A DNA stretch of 23,713 nt from a virus, in IMG/VR virus record IMGVR_UViG_3300025697_000151, positions 1 to 23,713 of that record. One strand, 5' to 3'. Below, in pieces: positions 1-7,971 of the stretch. How positions within the stretch are numbered: the first letter of the stretch is position 1; each line of letters begins with the position of its first letter. The position numbers were made by a program, and so were the translations under genes. The notes below the pieces were generated by a model that was given only the letters and a program-made list of their open reading frames with translations, had not been told where the DNA came from and ran no database searches.

Positions 1-524
1 GGGACCACCATGTTCGGTAGGCCTTGGATTAAGTCATTGACACCGGTTACGACATCCAGGTCATAGAACGGAGAGCTGTATAGTTCGACCTGGGATGAGG
101 TTGTCAGCGCTATGGTGAGTTTATCGCGGATCCAAACATCGGTGGACGTGGCCGTGTCGGCATTGGCCGCTGATTTAATGATATCACAGGTTTGACCCTG
201 ACCAGCTCCGTCATTAACGATCATGATCCCACCGTCAAGGTTGGCCTCGGCAGCAGTCGTGGTAATATTGGGAACTGAAATTGCCCCAATGGCCGCAGCC
301 GTACCGACAGTCACGTTCGCTTCAGCCGGATCATCAGTGCTACGAACCAATGCAGCGATACCGAGCTCAACCCCCCCGGCATACGCATAGTGAAAAGTTC
401 TCAGGCCATACTTGAACCTGGCACCCAATGGATACCGCTGTACAGCCTCAGGGACAAAGAGGCCCTTCGGTTTGCCAACCACACCTAAAAGATGAGGCTC
501 GAAACTCTGAAATTTAGTTAACAT
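1..524 (-). CDS. Hypothetical phage structural protein (3' part cut by window edge)
   Basis: An open frame starts at ATG 524 and runs without a stop to position 1, so at least 174 residues are present and the C-terminus is outside the window. The start is well supported: GGAGGT lies 6 nt upstream of the ATG. The protein opens MLTKFQSFEPHLLGVV and continues with Ala/Gly/Thr-rich, beta-prone sequence and few charged clusters, as is common in virion proteins. It is the next gene after the decoration-like protein in the capsid operon, which suggests a virion or head-completion role. I do not recognise the family. There is no signal peptide, no membrane segment and no catalytic motif. A seven-G run near codon 50 is read in frame without interruption. 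Confidence 0.75.
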   Translation of the reverse strand, partial: MLTKFQSFEPHLLGVVGKPKGLFVPEAVQRYPLGARFKYGLRTFHYAYAGGVELGIAALVRSTDDPAEANVTVGTAAAIGAISVPNITTTAAEANLDGGIMIVNDGAGQGQTCDIIKSAANADTATSTDVWIRDKLTIALTTSSQVELYSSPFYDLDVVTGVNDLIQGLPNMVV

Positions 525-553
525 TTTGCTACCTCCATAATGGTCCGTTAGGG

Positions 554-1009
554 TTAATTGTTCTTTAACACCATGATTTTCCAAACGCTACTGGCTAAGT
601 CAATGGTTCCGGCCGTGGCGTTATTGAGCGTTACCGTGACGGTATTGGTTGCAGTAACTACAGCGGAAACCATGATATCCGTCACATCAACACCGGCTCC
701 AGCGATAGCGAAGTCGCCCAGGGCCGCGCCCGTAACGGTGAAGTCTTTAGACTCCTGGGCCGCAGCACTAAGGCTGCCAGGGTCCCAGGTTGCAGTCCCC
801 TTTAAGACCCCATCACATACGGTATTTATCTCCGCAGCGGCAGCCAAAATCCCATCACAGGCCGTGTTAATCTCCGCAGCCGTGGCGTCTAAGCCAAGAG
901 CGACCAAAGCCGCAACGATGGTCTTGTCCACAAGCTCATGGGCATCCGATGACATGAACACCGGTTGATCTGCTATCCCGCCTTCCGGGACTGGTAAGTT
1001 TAAGGCCAT
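554..1009 (-). CDS. Head decoration / head-fibre-like structural protein
   Basis: This is a 151-aa protein. Residues 40-70 hold two near-identical copies of an AAEINTxCDGxL motif in tandem. Residues 72-149 form a beta-rich, Ser/Thr/Val-rich domain (TWDPGSLSAAAQ, FTVTGAALGDFAIAG, VTATNTVTVTLNN, GTIDLASSVWKI). I recognise that pattern from many phage head operons, where it occurs in small decoration or head-fibre proteins. No enzyme motif is visible. It lies one gene downstream of the major capsid gene, separated from it only by a homing endonuclease ORF, which fits a capsid accessory role. An attachment or decoration function is inferred from domain style and position. A tail or neck protein is the main alternative. 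Confidence 0.65.
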   Translation of the reverse strand: MALNLPVPEGGIADQPVFMSSDAHELVDKTIVAALVALGLDATAAEINTACDGILAAAAEINTVCDGVLKGTATWDPGSLSAAAQESKDFTVTGAALGDFAIAGAGVDVTDIMVSAVVTATNTVTVTLNNATAGTIDLASSVWKIMVLKNN

Positions 1010-1010
1010 A

Positions 1011-1466
1011 TCAAGTCACCTCCAATTTCTTTTTTGTTAAATATTTTAGGTTTGCAATCTTCTGACAGGCACGACATTCTCGCCCACCACCTTTCTTGTT
1101 ATATGTGTTTTCCGGAGTATATTCATGACCTCGTTTGCAGTGCGTTTTATTGCGGTTGTGATCCCCCAAGCTACGGGTTCTCCAAGAAGTTAAAACCTCT
1201 TTAATCCGATCTTTCCTTCTTTGACTCATGAAAGGATATAGGGTCATCATCAACCCAGCGGCCCTTCCCCCTGCCACATACCACTTACTGTAAATATGGC
1301 CCTGTGTATGGGTCCATGTATAAACGTGGCCACCAAATAAGCTTAGAAGCTTTTCAAGCGGCTCAGTGGTCATTTGACAAGCATTAACATAAGGACAGGT
1401 AGAATAATGGAAACTACCATCCCCCTCAATGAATCCCGCAGCCCACGCAATGTCTAACGTATTCAT
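1011..1466 (-). CDS. LAGLIDADG-type homing endonuclease, free-standing
   Basis: The N-terminus contains WAAGFIEGDGSF, a clear LAGLIDADG helix with the catalytic acidic residue in GDG. Only one such motif is present, so the active enzyme would be a homodimer. Near residues 108-137 a Cys/His cluster (HCKRGHEYTPENTY, then CRACQ) resembles the small zinc-binding or DNA-binding tails seen on phage homing enzymes. I start it at ATG 1466. A TTG at 1472 is in frame and overlaps the capsid stop codon, but a GAGAG ribosome site fits the ATG better. The gene sits tightly between the capsid gene and the decoration gene without interrupting either. It is therefore a free-standing mobile endonuclease, not an intron or intein ORF. 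Activity and target site are unknown. Confidence 0.85.
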   Translation of the reverse strand: MNTLDIAWAAGFIEGDGSFHYSTCPYVNACQMTTEPLEKLLSLFGGHVYTWTHTQGHIYSKWYVAGGRAAGLMMTLYPFMSQRRKDRIKEVLTSWRTRSLGDHNRNKTHCKRGHEYTPENTYNKKGGGRECRACQKIANLKYLTKKKLEVT

Positions 1467-1468
1467 GA

Positions 1469-2332
1469 TCAACTCTCACTGCACGCAATTTCAATAACCT
1501 GTTCTTCTTCGATGCGGGTTGCACCAACGTCCATTTTGAGCCATACTTGCCAGGCGTAATTTTTGTCAGCACGCTGGTCAATCTTGGCCTGGATATCGGT
1601 CAAGGTTCCCAAGCCGATTGCGCCCTTTGCGTAGGCGTAGCAATAACGAACTTCCGACGTAAGCTCCAGGAGCTGAGTCCGGATGAACGTGAAGCCCATG
1701 AAGGTGTTGATCTTACCCTCAACAAGCGCTTTCACGGTGTTGTAATCTGCGCTCTTGACTTCCGTGGTCTCCAGGAGGTTTGTGATTTGACGAGCGGCAA
1801 CGACGATATACCTCTCCATGTCCGGATCAACCTCGTCCGCATCCAGTTGCTCCTTGGCCGTCATGAGCTTGGTTAGGGTCAGGCCAACGCTGCCATGCGC
1901 GATTTTCTGGGCTGCCGGCAGGACGACCTCAGTTGTTCCGGTCTGACCTGAATACGAAGAACCGCCCAGGGCGGTAATGATCACCGAATCTTTGGCCCTG
2001 TTCATGGCCATGCGGGCGATCTGGTTATAGTAGTTTTTGGGATCGACGAGCATCCGGACCTGATCTTCCTTGTCAAGCAGCGTAGCCCACACGCGAGGCG
2101 TGGCAGTCTGCTTTCTCCGGGAATGATCAACTTCAATGTTCGGGGTGTCATCGTGGCGGGTTACGAGTTCAACGGCCTCAGTGGAGCCCATCCGCTCCCA
2201 ATACAAGGCATCTCCTGTCACCTGTACCGGTGGGATGGTCGTTCCCTCAAGCCGACTATTCTTCTGCTGGGAAAGAATACGGATTGTATTCTGATACTGC
2301 TCAACGTAATATTGTTCAATTGTTTCTGACAT
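1469..2332 (-). CDS. Major capsid protein (Phage_capsid_2-like)
   Basis: This is a 287-aa protein starting MSETIEQYYVEQYQNTI, followed by segments LYWERMG, DTPNIEVDHSRRKQT, VWATLLDKEDQVRML, DPKNYYNQIARMAMNRAKD and ALGGSSYSG. This order is familiar from phage capsid proteins of the Phage_capsid_2 type, thought to have an HK97-like fold and to form the icosahedral shell. The start is ATG 2332, with GGAGG placed at the correct distance in TTTTTGGAGGATATT. An in-frame TTG four codons upstream lies inside that ribosome site and is rejected. Context agrees: scaffold upstream, decoration downstream. Homing endonuclease genes lie directly before and after it, a known way of targeting an essential conserved gene. 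Confidence 0.88.
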   Translation of the reverse strand: MSETIEQYYVEQYQNTIRILSQQKNSRLEGTTIPPVQVTGDALYWERMGSTEAVELVTRHDDTPNIEVDHSRRKQTATPRVWATLLDKEDQVRMLVDPKNYYNQIARMAMNRAKDSVIITALGGSSYSGQTGTTEVVLPAAQKIAHGSVGLTLTKLMTAKEQLDADEVDPDMERYIVVAARQITNLLETTEVKSADYNTVKALVEGKINTFMGFTFIRTQLLELTSEVRYCYAYAKGAIGLGTLTDIQAKIDQRADKNYAWQVWLKMDVGATRIEEEQVIEIACSES

Positions 2333-2344
2333 AATATCCTCCAA

Positions 2345-2431
2345 AAAGGATCAACCTGTAGGTTAATAAAATTTGAAGGATTACCAGAACCAATCTGATC
2401 CTCCAGGCAACTTATTGCCTACAATGCAGAC
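2345..2431. other. Short intergenic region upstream of the capsid gene with small inverted repeats
   Basis: This gap of about 90 bases lies between the HNH gene and the capsid gene. It holds two perfect short dyads: AACCT-GT-AGGTT at 2353-2364 and AGGCAA-CTTA-TTGCCT at 2405-2420. It also holds the capsid ribosome binding site at its downstream end. Neither dyad is followed by a T tract, so neither looks like an intrinsic terminator. Weak hairpins at this position could alter mRNA processing before the highly expressed capsid gene. I see no convincing promoter. Confidence 0.35.
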
Positions 2432-2860
2432 TTACCTGCAAGTAGTCAGATTCCCATAACGGGGATTGCCTGACATATATTTTTTTGTCCAATACCGTCC
2501 TTTTTGGATAGCATCTTGGACATTATCAAGTGGTGTGCCTAAAAAGAGATGCTTTGGGTTTACACATCTGGGATTATCGCAACGATGCAAAACATTCATC
2601 CCTGCGGGAATTTCCCCATTGTGGATAACCCAAGACATCCTATGGGCCAACCAATAAATATTCCTAAACCATATCCTCCCATAACCTTTGGGAAGAGCAT
2701 TTTTTGTCCATGCCCAACATCCGGCATCCTGGTCGACCTTAAACCCCCGATACAATCTCTCTTTTGGCGTAGCCCGTGGTCGTTTTCCTCTTTCGTCACG
2801 GTGCTTCCGATAATAGCGACGGTCGGTTTCTCTTCGCACCTGGATGTTAGTGCTTGGCAT
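2432..2860 (-). CDS. HNH homing endonuclease (HNH_3-like)
   Basis: This 142-aa protein has a basic N-terminus rich in Arg and Lys, then [34 protein letters not shown] and [19 protein letters not shown]. The last segment is the HNH_3 signature: His of LHRC, Asn of CVNP and His of KHLF form the beta-beta-alpha metal site, and the paired Cys residues fit a structural zinc. The C-terminal [10 protein letters not shown] is also typical of phage HNH proteins. All catalytic residues appear intact. ATG 2860 lies one base after the upstream stop, with GGAG inside the upstream gene, so it is translationally coupled into the head operon. It is probably a free-standing homing endonuclease near the capsid gene. 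Confidence 0.88.
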   Translation of the reverse strand: MPSTNIQVRRETDRRYYRKHRDERGKRPRATPKERLYRGFKVDQDAGCWAWTKNALPKGYGRIWFRNIYWLAHRMSWVIHNGEIPAGMNVLHRCDNPRCVNPKHLFLGTPLDNVQDAIQKGRYWTKKYMSGNPRYGNLTTCR

Positions 2861-2861
2861 T

Positions 2862-3215
2862 TCAATACTCCAATTCGTCCACGTTTATTTTCCCTTCACG
2901 GAACAAAAGCCGCCGCATTTCGACATAATGAGCTTCCGACATCCAGCCCTCAACAGTCTTTCCGGCTTGCACCTGATACGCCACCTCATAACCGATGAAG
3001 GTCACACCGTCCTCATTCCTGACATTCTTTCGACGGCCCTTGCTTATTACCTTTATATCGGCCAGGTTGATCTTGTCAAGCCTTATGATCTTGCCGTTAA
3101 CCTTTGGTGGCTTTGGCTCCGGGTGGAAACGTGGAGTCTTCTTTGAAGCCCTTTGACCCTTGTCCCATCGGCTGTAATCTTCCTCACTAACCGCTTCTCT
3201 CATTGTGCGTGCCAT
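2862..3215 (-). CDS. Hypothetical protein in head operon, 117 aa
   Basis: This is a basic, hydrophilic protein of 117 aa ([17 protein letters not shown]). A Lys/Pro-rich stretch ([15 protein letters not shown]) leads into a beta-like region with [13 protein letters not shown] and a helical tail [16 protein letters not shown]. There is no signal peptide, membrane span or catalytic motif. A purine-rich site (AGGGAGAGAAG) precedes the ATG. It lies between the scaffold gene and the HNH gene, upstream of the capsid gene. It may be a minor head-assembly factor or simply a conserved small gene of this operon. I do not recognise the family. Confidence 0.7.
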   Translation of the reverse strand: MARTMREAVSEEDYSRWDKGQRASKKTPRFHPEPKPPKVNGKIIRLDKINLADIKVISKGRRKNVRNEDGVTFIGYEVAYQVQAGKTVEGWMSEAHYVEMRRLLFREGKINVDELEY

Positions 3216-3226
3216 TCTTCTCTCCC

Positions 3227-4060
3227 TTATTTCGGGTACGCGGTTTGAAACAATCGTGCCATTTCCCCAACAGCCTCTTTATGCCCAGGGGCGTCCGGGT
3301 TCCAGTGAGCGTGCTTTTGATCTGCATTGATCTCCGCGATCCTGGCCTTGGCCGATTCAGCGCCTAAGACCCCGCCCTTGCCGTCCCCGATGATGTAGCC
3401 GTCCTCTTTCAGCATCTTGCCGACCTGGTAGGCGTACTTGAGCATCAGGGGGTGGTTCCCGACGCCTGATGAGTCCATGAGCGTCTTGAGCTGCGTCACT
3501 TCTTCAGCCGGGAGAAGGCGCTCAATGCCCCTGAGCCCCAACTCGACCCGACCGTCGAACTGATCACCCCAGGACTCTTGTAAGCCCGCAAGCTCGTTCT
3601 TCATGGTCTTCTGAGCTTCGTGGACCTGGCTAAACTGATTGTCATTCCAGGACTGCATGAGTTTCCCGGCTTGCGCCTTACTCAATCCGGCCTCATGGGC
3701 GGTTTTCCCAAACCAATCGACCATGCCCTCATCCCAGTTGACGCCGTCAGGCATCTCAGGCTTTACGAATTCGTAGCCTGCTATATCGTCCGGGCGCCCC
3801 ATCTTTGTATGGAATTCGGTCCACTCTTCTGGTGTGGCGTCGTCTTTTGGGACCCGGACGGAACTGCCTATGAGCTTTTGGCCCTCCACGTAGCTTTTTG
3901 CGAGCCCACCAACGTCTTTGAAGCTCTCAAGGGATTTCTCACTCTTCAGGTCGTCCGGGAGGCCCGAACGCCAATCTTCTTGGCCGCCCTGGTCTTCTGT
4001 ACCCTGACCATCACCGTCCCCTTGTTCTTCGCCCTGGCCGTTGCCCTCTTCTTCTGCCAT
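3227..4060 (-). CDS. Capsid scaffolding (assembly) protein
   Basis: This 277-aa protein begins with a very acidic, Gly/Glu/Gln-rich stretch (residues 1-28). Then come WRSGLPDDLKSEKSLESFKD, VGGLAKSYVEGQKLIG, RVPKDDATPEEWTEFH and the start of KMGRPDDIAGYEF. This succession is typical of the scaffold proteins of T7-like and related podoviruses. The rest is mostly charged helix and ends in a compact basic C-terminus with MARLFQTAYPK, the kind of region that contacts the coat protein. The protein would fill the procapsid interior and leave before or during packaging. It is located between the portal and the coat genes, as expected. No protease triad is visible, so self-cleavage is not suggested. 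Confidence 0.8.
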   Translation of the reverse strand: MAEEEGNGQGEEQGDGDGQGTEDQGGQEDWRSGLPDDLKSEKSLESFKDVGGLAKSYVEGQKLIGSSVRVPKDDATPEEWTEFHTKMGRPDDIAGYEFVKPEMPDGVNWDEGMVDWFGKTAHEAGLSKAQAGKLMQSWNDNQFSQVHEAQKTMKNELAGLQESWGDQFDGRVELGLRGIERLLPAEEVTQLKTLMDSSGVGNHPLMLKYAYQVGKMLKEDGYIIGDGKGGVLGAESAKARIAEINADQKHAHWNPDAPGHKEAVGEMARLFQTAYPK

Positions 4061-4077
4061 CTCGTTCCCCTTTCGTG

Positions 4078-4365
4078 TTAAAGTTCAAATCCATCGTCTT
4101 CCGGGCTCCTGAATAAATCTTCCACCGCTTGTGGGTTTTTGCCTGTAAGAATTATGGCCTCTATCTCTTTAACGACATTCCGCTTGCCGAGGGCTATCCC
4201 AATCTTCGCCATCTCGATTTCCTCGATGGACCCGCAATAAGATCGCCGCATGTCCTTCAAGACGCGCCTACCATGTGGGCTCGTGAATGTCTTCAGGTAA
4301 TCACCGAGCCGAGCCATGTATTCCTGTTGCTGCCTCTTTTGGAGGGCTTTAGAGTTTTCGACCAT
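4078..4365 (-). CDS. Bbp19-like small phage protein
   Basis: This 95-aa protein contains YLKTFTSPHGRRVLKDMRRS, a short spacer, and KIGIALGKRNVVKEIEAIIL. That layout matches small Bbp19-like proteins found next to the portal gene in BPP-1-like podoviruses. There the first helix pair (F-x-[ST]-x-x-G-R-x-V-L) and the GxRNV-type segment are the conserved parts. The molecular role is not established, and position suggests head or connector assembly. The ATG follows the upstream stop directly (4366), so the two are coupled. There is no membrane segment or signal. Identification rests on pattern memory, not on a search. Confidence 0.6.
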   Translation of the reverse strand: MVENSKALQKRQQQEYMARLGDYLKTFTSPHGRRVLKDMRRSYCGSIEEIEMAKIGIALGKRNVVKEIEAIILTGKNPQAVEDLFRSPEDDGFEL

Positions 4366-4563
4366 TTAGTTTGATGGCCCCCTTGGCGTGGCGGCTATGG
4401 CGATCGTCGGGATCATCTTCGGCACTAAAACACAATCGTATCGCTGGAGTACCTGATTGATCTCTGCCAGGCATTTCTTTTCTCTCAGCGCATCATCTCC
4501 AACGATTTCCTTGTGCTGCACCCCACCCTTTATCAACATCGGACCACCACTTGCTTTGTTCAT
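4366..4563 (-). CDS. Hypothetical small protein between portal and Bbp19-like gene
   Basis: I choose ATG 4563 (65 aa, starting MNKASGGPMLIKGGVQHKE) because AAAGGAGC lies 5-6 nt upstream. A longer frame from GTG 4611, overlapping the portal stop, would add 16 mostly Arg/Gln/Glu residues and has only a weaker GGAG. The C-terminal half (CLAEINQVLQRYDCVLVPKM) predicts a helix followed by beta strand. Similar short proteins with an 'evl.kygC.LvP' pattern are frequent in this position of podoviral head operons, with no known function. There is no transmembrane region. Confidence 0.65.
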   Translation of the reverse strand: MNKASGGPMLIKGGVQHKEIVGDDALREKKCLAEINQVLQRYDCVLVPKMIPTIAIAATPRGPSN

Positions 4564-4603
4564 CTTACGCTCCTTTCTCTCTTGGTATCTGCGTTGTTGT
4601 CTG

Positions 4604-6223
4604 CTATCCACCTAATTTCTCCATCATTCCCGGCGGAAGATCCTTAACGGCGCCCGCCCCATCTTTTGCCGCCTTCGCCATGAGCGCGGCCTGTTCAAGT
4701 TCCTCTTGTTTCTTTTGCGCTTCCGCTCTCGCCGTCCTGATTTCATTCTTTTCATCTTCCGAATTGATTAGCTTCGATGGATAGCCCATGACTTCCGCAA
4801 CAAACACGGCGGTTTCATCGAGCTTAAAATTATCCATAATGTCCGGCTTGAGTTCAGCCATTCCGGCGGCAGCTTCGAGTGTGGAATTGATCGCCTCGAT
4901 CTCCGCCACCCTTTGAGCTTTTGCCAGCGGGCTTTCATATTCGACCTTGACGTTCTCCGGGATTTCCACCGGAGGTTCCGGGAAGGCCCCGGACCTGTTG
5001 AGCATATTGAATGTCGTTTCGATGATACGATCCAGGCCATGGAACACGATATTACCGAACGTAGGGCCAAGAAGCTGTTGGGCCAACTGATACCGTCTCG
5101 CAACTTCATACGCCGTCATCTGACCTGTTTGGTCTCTCGGGGGAATGAATTTTACTTTGTCACCGTGGAAGATTTCCCGGATCGAGGCCTTAAGGTCCTC
5201 TTTTTTGACTCGGTTTTCTGAGAACTTGGCACCGGTGATGATAGGCTTAAGATCATTTTCCTTTTTGACGACCGTAAGCCCACCGGGTGTCAACCTTACC
5301 GATCCGATCACGCCTTGATCCACCATCGCCAACGGCGGGAGGATCGCCAACGCCCATTCTTTGAGGGCAAGCTCGCTGGCTTTGTGGATGGTCTTGATAT
5401 CCGGTAACGCCGTCCACCCGGGCCCCCTGCCATAGCTCTCGCCGCTCTCTCTCCGCCAGGGTATGACAAAGTATCGGAAATCGTCATAGCCACCCGTACT
5501 CATGATGGTTTTCTTTCTGACGTCCACATTGTAACTCACGAACGGTTTTTGAGTCTTATGCTTCGCCCCGAACCAGTCGCGGGGGAAACAGGCATGGAGA
5601 AACAAATGCATCTTGGCGGGGTTCTTCTCAGCGTCCTTCTTCAGTTCAGCAGATACCGTGTCCGGCCAGCGTTCGATAGCTTCCTGTGCGCGAATCTCAA
5701 ACTCTCTGAATAGTCCTTTGACCCTTCCGTCCCGGCCCTCCATGATGGCGTAGGACCCTGGTGGCATGGAAATGAAGTTGAAGCCGTTGAACCCGGCCTT
5801 TGTGATTTCATTCTCTTCCACGAACAGGGCACCGGTGCAGAAGGTTACAAGATCGTTCAAGACTTCGATCCATTCACCGGCGAAATTACTGTCTCGAAGG
5901 TAGCCGAACTGTATTTCTTTGCATTCTTCGAGCCATCCCTGGACATCCTTATCGTCTTTCAGGGCTCCGCCGACCTTGAGGCTGAACCAGTCCATGCCCA
6001 TTGAGGTGAGATTACCGTGTATCCAGGCTGCCAGGTCTTCAGCGGCCATGGTTGCGGTTGAATCAAACATCTTCTGAGTGAGTTTGACCCCCGCTTCGAC
6101 CTTGCCGACGATAGAGGCCTTCCGGAAGACGATATTGTCGGCGATCTCTTTCCACATCGTATCCCAAAGAGACCGGTCCTGTTTGAGATTATCGTTGATT
6201 TTGACTAATTCTTTTCCGTTCAT
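4604..6223 (-). CDS. Portal protein (T7 gp8-type head-to-tail connector)
   Basis: This 539-aa protein begins with LKQDRSLWDTMWKEIADNI, followed by MFDSTATMAAEDLAAWIHGN and LTSMGMDWFSLK. These are hallmarks of the bacteriophage head-to-tail connecting protein family (T7 gp8-like). Length is in the family range of about 500-560 aa. Twelve copies would form the ring at one capsid vertex through which DNA enters and to which the short tail attaches. The C-terminal segment is a long Glu/Ala/Lys helix (QKKQEELEQAALMAKAA), matching the barrel and crown helices. It starts one base after the upstream small ORF's stop, which implies coupled translation from a weak GGGG ribosome site. It is intact with no frameshift. 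Confidence 0.92.
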   Translation of the reverse strand: MNGKELVKINDNLKQDRSLWDTMWKEIADNIVFRKASIVGKVEAGVKLTQKMFDSTATMAAEDLAAWIHGNLTSMGMDWFSLKVGGALKDDKDVQGWLEECKEIQFGYLRDSNFAGEWIEVLNDLVTFCTGALFVEENEITKAGFNGFNFISMPPGSYAIMEGRDGRVKGLFREFEIRAQEAIERWPDTVSAELKKDAEKNPAKMHLFLHACFPRDWFGAKHKTQKPFVSYNVDVRKKTIMSTGGYDDFRYFVIPWRRESGESYGRGPGWTALPDIKTIHKASELALKEWALAILPPLAMVDQGVIGSVRLTPGGLTVVKKENDLKPIITGAKFSENRVKKEDLKASIREIFHGDKVKFIPPRDQTGQMTAYEVARRYQLAQQLLGPTFGNIVFHGLDRIIETTFNMLNRSGAFPEPPVEIPENVKVEYESPLAKAQRVAEIEAINSTLEAAAGMAELKPDIMDNFKLDETAVFVAEVMGYPSKLINSEDEKNEIRTARAEAQKKQEELEQAALMAKAAKDGAGAVKDLPPGMMEKLGG

Positions 6224-6224
6224 A

Positions 6225-6482
6225 TCACTGCCCCAATTTCGTCTTATTGCCCGTCAACTGCCCATACTTCGTTGTAGGTTCCCCGGATACCCCGAGGCCG
6301 CTTGTCAGGATCGTGGAGCTCCGGCCCTTACGTTTCCGGGCCAGGTCCCGTTCTTTCTTGGCCGCTTCTTCAGCCGCCCTTTTAACCTCCGGGCTGTCGT
6401 CTGTTGGAACGTCAGGGGGAGGTGTTGGAGCGTAATTCCCACCCCCGCCGAAACAAACAACGCTGAGCTCTATAATATTCAT
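6225..6482 (-). CDS. Hypothetical small protein between terminase and portal genes
   Basis: This 85-aa protein has a short hydrophobic start (MNIIELSVVCFGGGG), a Pro-rich stretch (APTPPPDVP), a charged helix (VKRAAEEAAKKERDLARKRK) and then GRSSTILTSGLG. The last segment, '[KR]GR[SA]STILT', recurs in small proteins next to the portal gene in many podoviruses. Its function is not known to me. The ATG begins one base after the terL stop, with GGTGA about 7 nt upstream, so the gene belongs to the packaging-head operon. Virion-associated or packaging roles are possible but unproven. Confidence 0.7.
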   Translation of the reverse strand: MNIIELSVVCFGGGGNYAPTPPPDVPTDDSPEVKRAAEEAAKKERDLARKRKGRSSTILTSGLGVSGEPTTKYGQLTGNKTKLGQ

Positions 6483-6483
6483 T

Positions 6484-7971
6484 TTACATCACCTCGAAGG
6501 CCGTTTCAGCAACCGGCGCCTTATCTCGTCTAACTACATTGGCACTGACCAGCTTCAGCAACACGTACTGAAGGGCATCGTGGACATGAGAGTATTTGTT
6601 CTTTGTGGGGATCTCCCGGAACGTGCCGGTCGTGCCTATCTCAGGGTACGAATAACCAGCGATAAAGCCGTTTATCAACCTAGTGCAAACCGGATCTATT
6701 AACAACCCGTCGATCTTCCCCAGTTGCCCCTCTACGCTCTCCTTACGGGCCGACCAGTTCTGTTCGGAGGACTGCACGTTGATTCCACATTCATCTCTCA
6801 TTAACATTGAGTTACTGGTAAAACCCCCGTCTTTCTTCGAATATTTGTTCTCCCCTGCAGGATCCTGCCAATCTGTGTATTGAGCGCCAGGAAAGAGCAT
6901 GTTGCATTCCACCTTAACCGCTTCCGCAAAATCAATGATTCCCATCTTGTCAGTGTGGAATTCTTTCATAACCTGAATATGGCCTGGTCTGGGCATTTGT
7001 ATCAAGACGCAGGCCGGGCAATTGCCGGAGTTGTCCCAGCCCCTCCATAACGGTCCTTTCGCCCAGATCAACGGCCCTGACGCGACGTGAAGGTCTCGGC
7101 GGAATTTATTATAAACCAGCTTCCCCATGATCATGACACCGGGTTTTCCATCCACGTACATTGCAGACCAGTCGGGGTTGTCCCGATAATCGTTGATAAG
7201 GTCCTCGTAATAGGCTGGTCGAAGGTTTTTAGCGTTTTCCCGGGGAGGTTGCCAGAATCCAACATGATTAACCTTTGGCTCACCTTTGGGGATAGGTCCA
7301 GGAGGTGGGGTTTCCCAGGCAAAATCGGAATATGTGGGGTGTTCAACATCGGGAGGGTTGGTTGTTTCAACCCCGGCCCTTGTGACATACTGATCTGGGT
7401 GGGCCTCCATCTCTTCTCTGATTTGGTCGTCTGTGTAGTCTTTGAATTCGGGGATTGTTGCTCGAATGCATTTGGCCCAAGTTAGAAAATTCGGTTGTCG
7501 GCCTATCCTATTCTTGAGCATCCGCTTTATTTCGTCGGACACCTCGATAGACTCGTCAATCCAATAGCCGAAAACCTCCAGGCTCTTAAATTTCTTGACG
7601 TCTTGCGGCCTATCACAGGATCGAAACAGAAGCTCGACTTTAACACCATTTGCGTACCTGACGGTGTATTCCATATCGCCAGAGCGATAGTCGCCATTGG
7701 GAAACCAGCCATGATTAGGATCTTTGATTGTCTTGACTGTTGTGTCCATTAACTCACGGTAAGTGTTCCTAACAACTACCCATTTTGTATTATTTAGACC
7801 ATACTTTTTAAAGAGAAAGTGGGGCAGGTAATAACAGACCTCCATTGTTGCGCCTGTCGTTTTCGCGCTACCCACAGGGCCTACGATGCAACGGATCTGA
7901 CCCTTGGATTCATGGAACCGCTTGATCGTGGGAATGGGGTGGTATGGTTTTATTTCTGTTTTCTCAACCAT
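6484..7971 (-). CDS. terL: Terminase large subunit
   Basis: This 495-aa protein is the DNA-packaging motor ATPase plus nuclease. Walker A is GPVGSAKT at residues 31-38, with Ala in place of the usual Gly before Lys. Walker B is FGYWIDE at 134-140. The RNase H-like nuclease half shows GWDNSG with Asp313, a second acidic cluster TDWQDPAG at 366-372, and SHVHDALQY with Asp465. This is the usual three-part acidic site that cuts concatemers. The protein docks on the portal during packaging. ATG 7971 immediately follows the terS stop (TAAATG) with little ribosome site of its own, so it probably depends on translation of terS. All key residues appear intact. Confidence 0.95.
   Translation of the reverse strand: MVEKTEIKPYHPIPTIKRFHESKGQIRCIVGPVGSAKTTGATMEVCYYLPHFLFKKYGLNNTKWVVVRNTYRELMDTTVKTIKDPNHGWFPNGDYRSGDMEYTVRYANGVKVELLFRSCDRPQDVKKFKSLEVFGYWIDESIEVSDEIKRMLKNRIGRQPNFLTWAKCIRATIPEFKDYTDDQIREEMEAHPDQYVTRAGVETTNPPDVEHPTYSDFAWETPPPGPIPKGEPKVNHVGFWQPPRENAKNLRPAYYEDLINDYRDNPDWSAMYVDGKPGVMIMGKLVYNKFRRDLHVASGPLIWAKGPLWRGWDNSGNCPACVLIQMPRPGHIQVMKEFHTDKMGIIDFAEAVKVECNMLFPGAQYTDWQDPAGENKYSKKDGGFTSNSMLMRDECGINVQSSEQNWSARKESVEGQLGKIDGLLIDPVCTRLINGFIAGYSYPEIGTTGTFREIPTKNKYSHVHDALQYVLLKLVSANVVRRDKAPVAETAFEVM

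Noticed and set aside
558-968. Plus-strand 136-aa ORF
   Set aside because: It is the antisense shadow of the decoration-like gene, with no ribosome site and low-complexity composition.
2832-2866. Frameshift fusion of the 117-aa ORF with the HNH gene
   Set aside because: The HNH gene has its own ATG and GGAG site right after the stop, and its N-terminus is complete without the upstream ORF.
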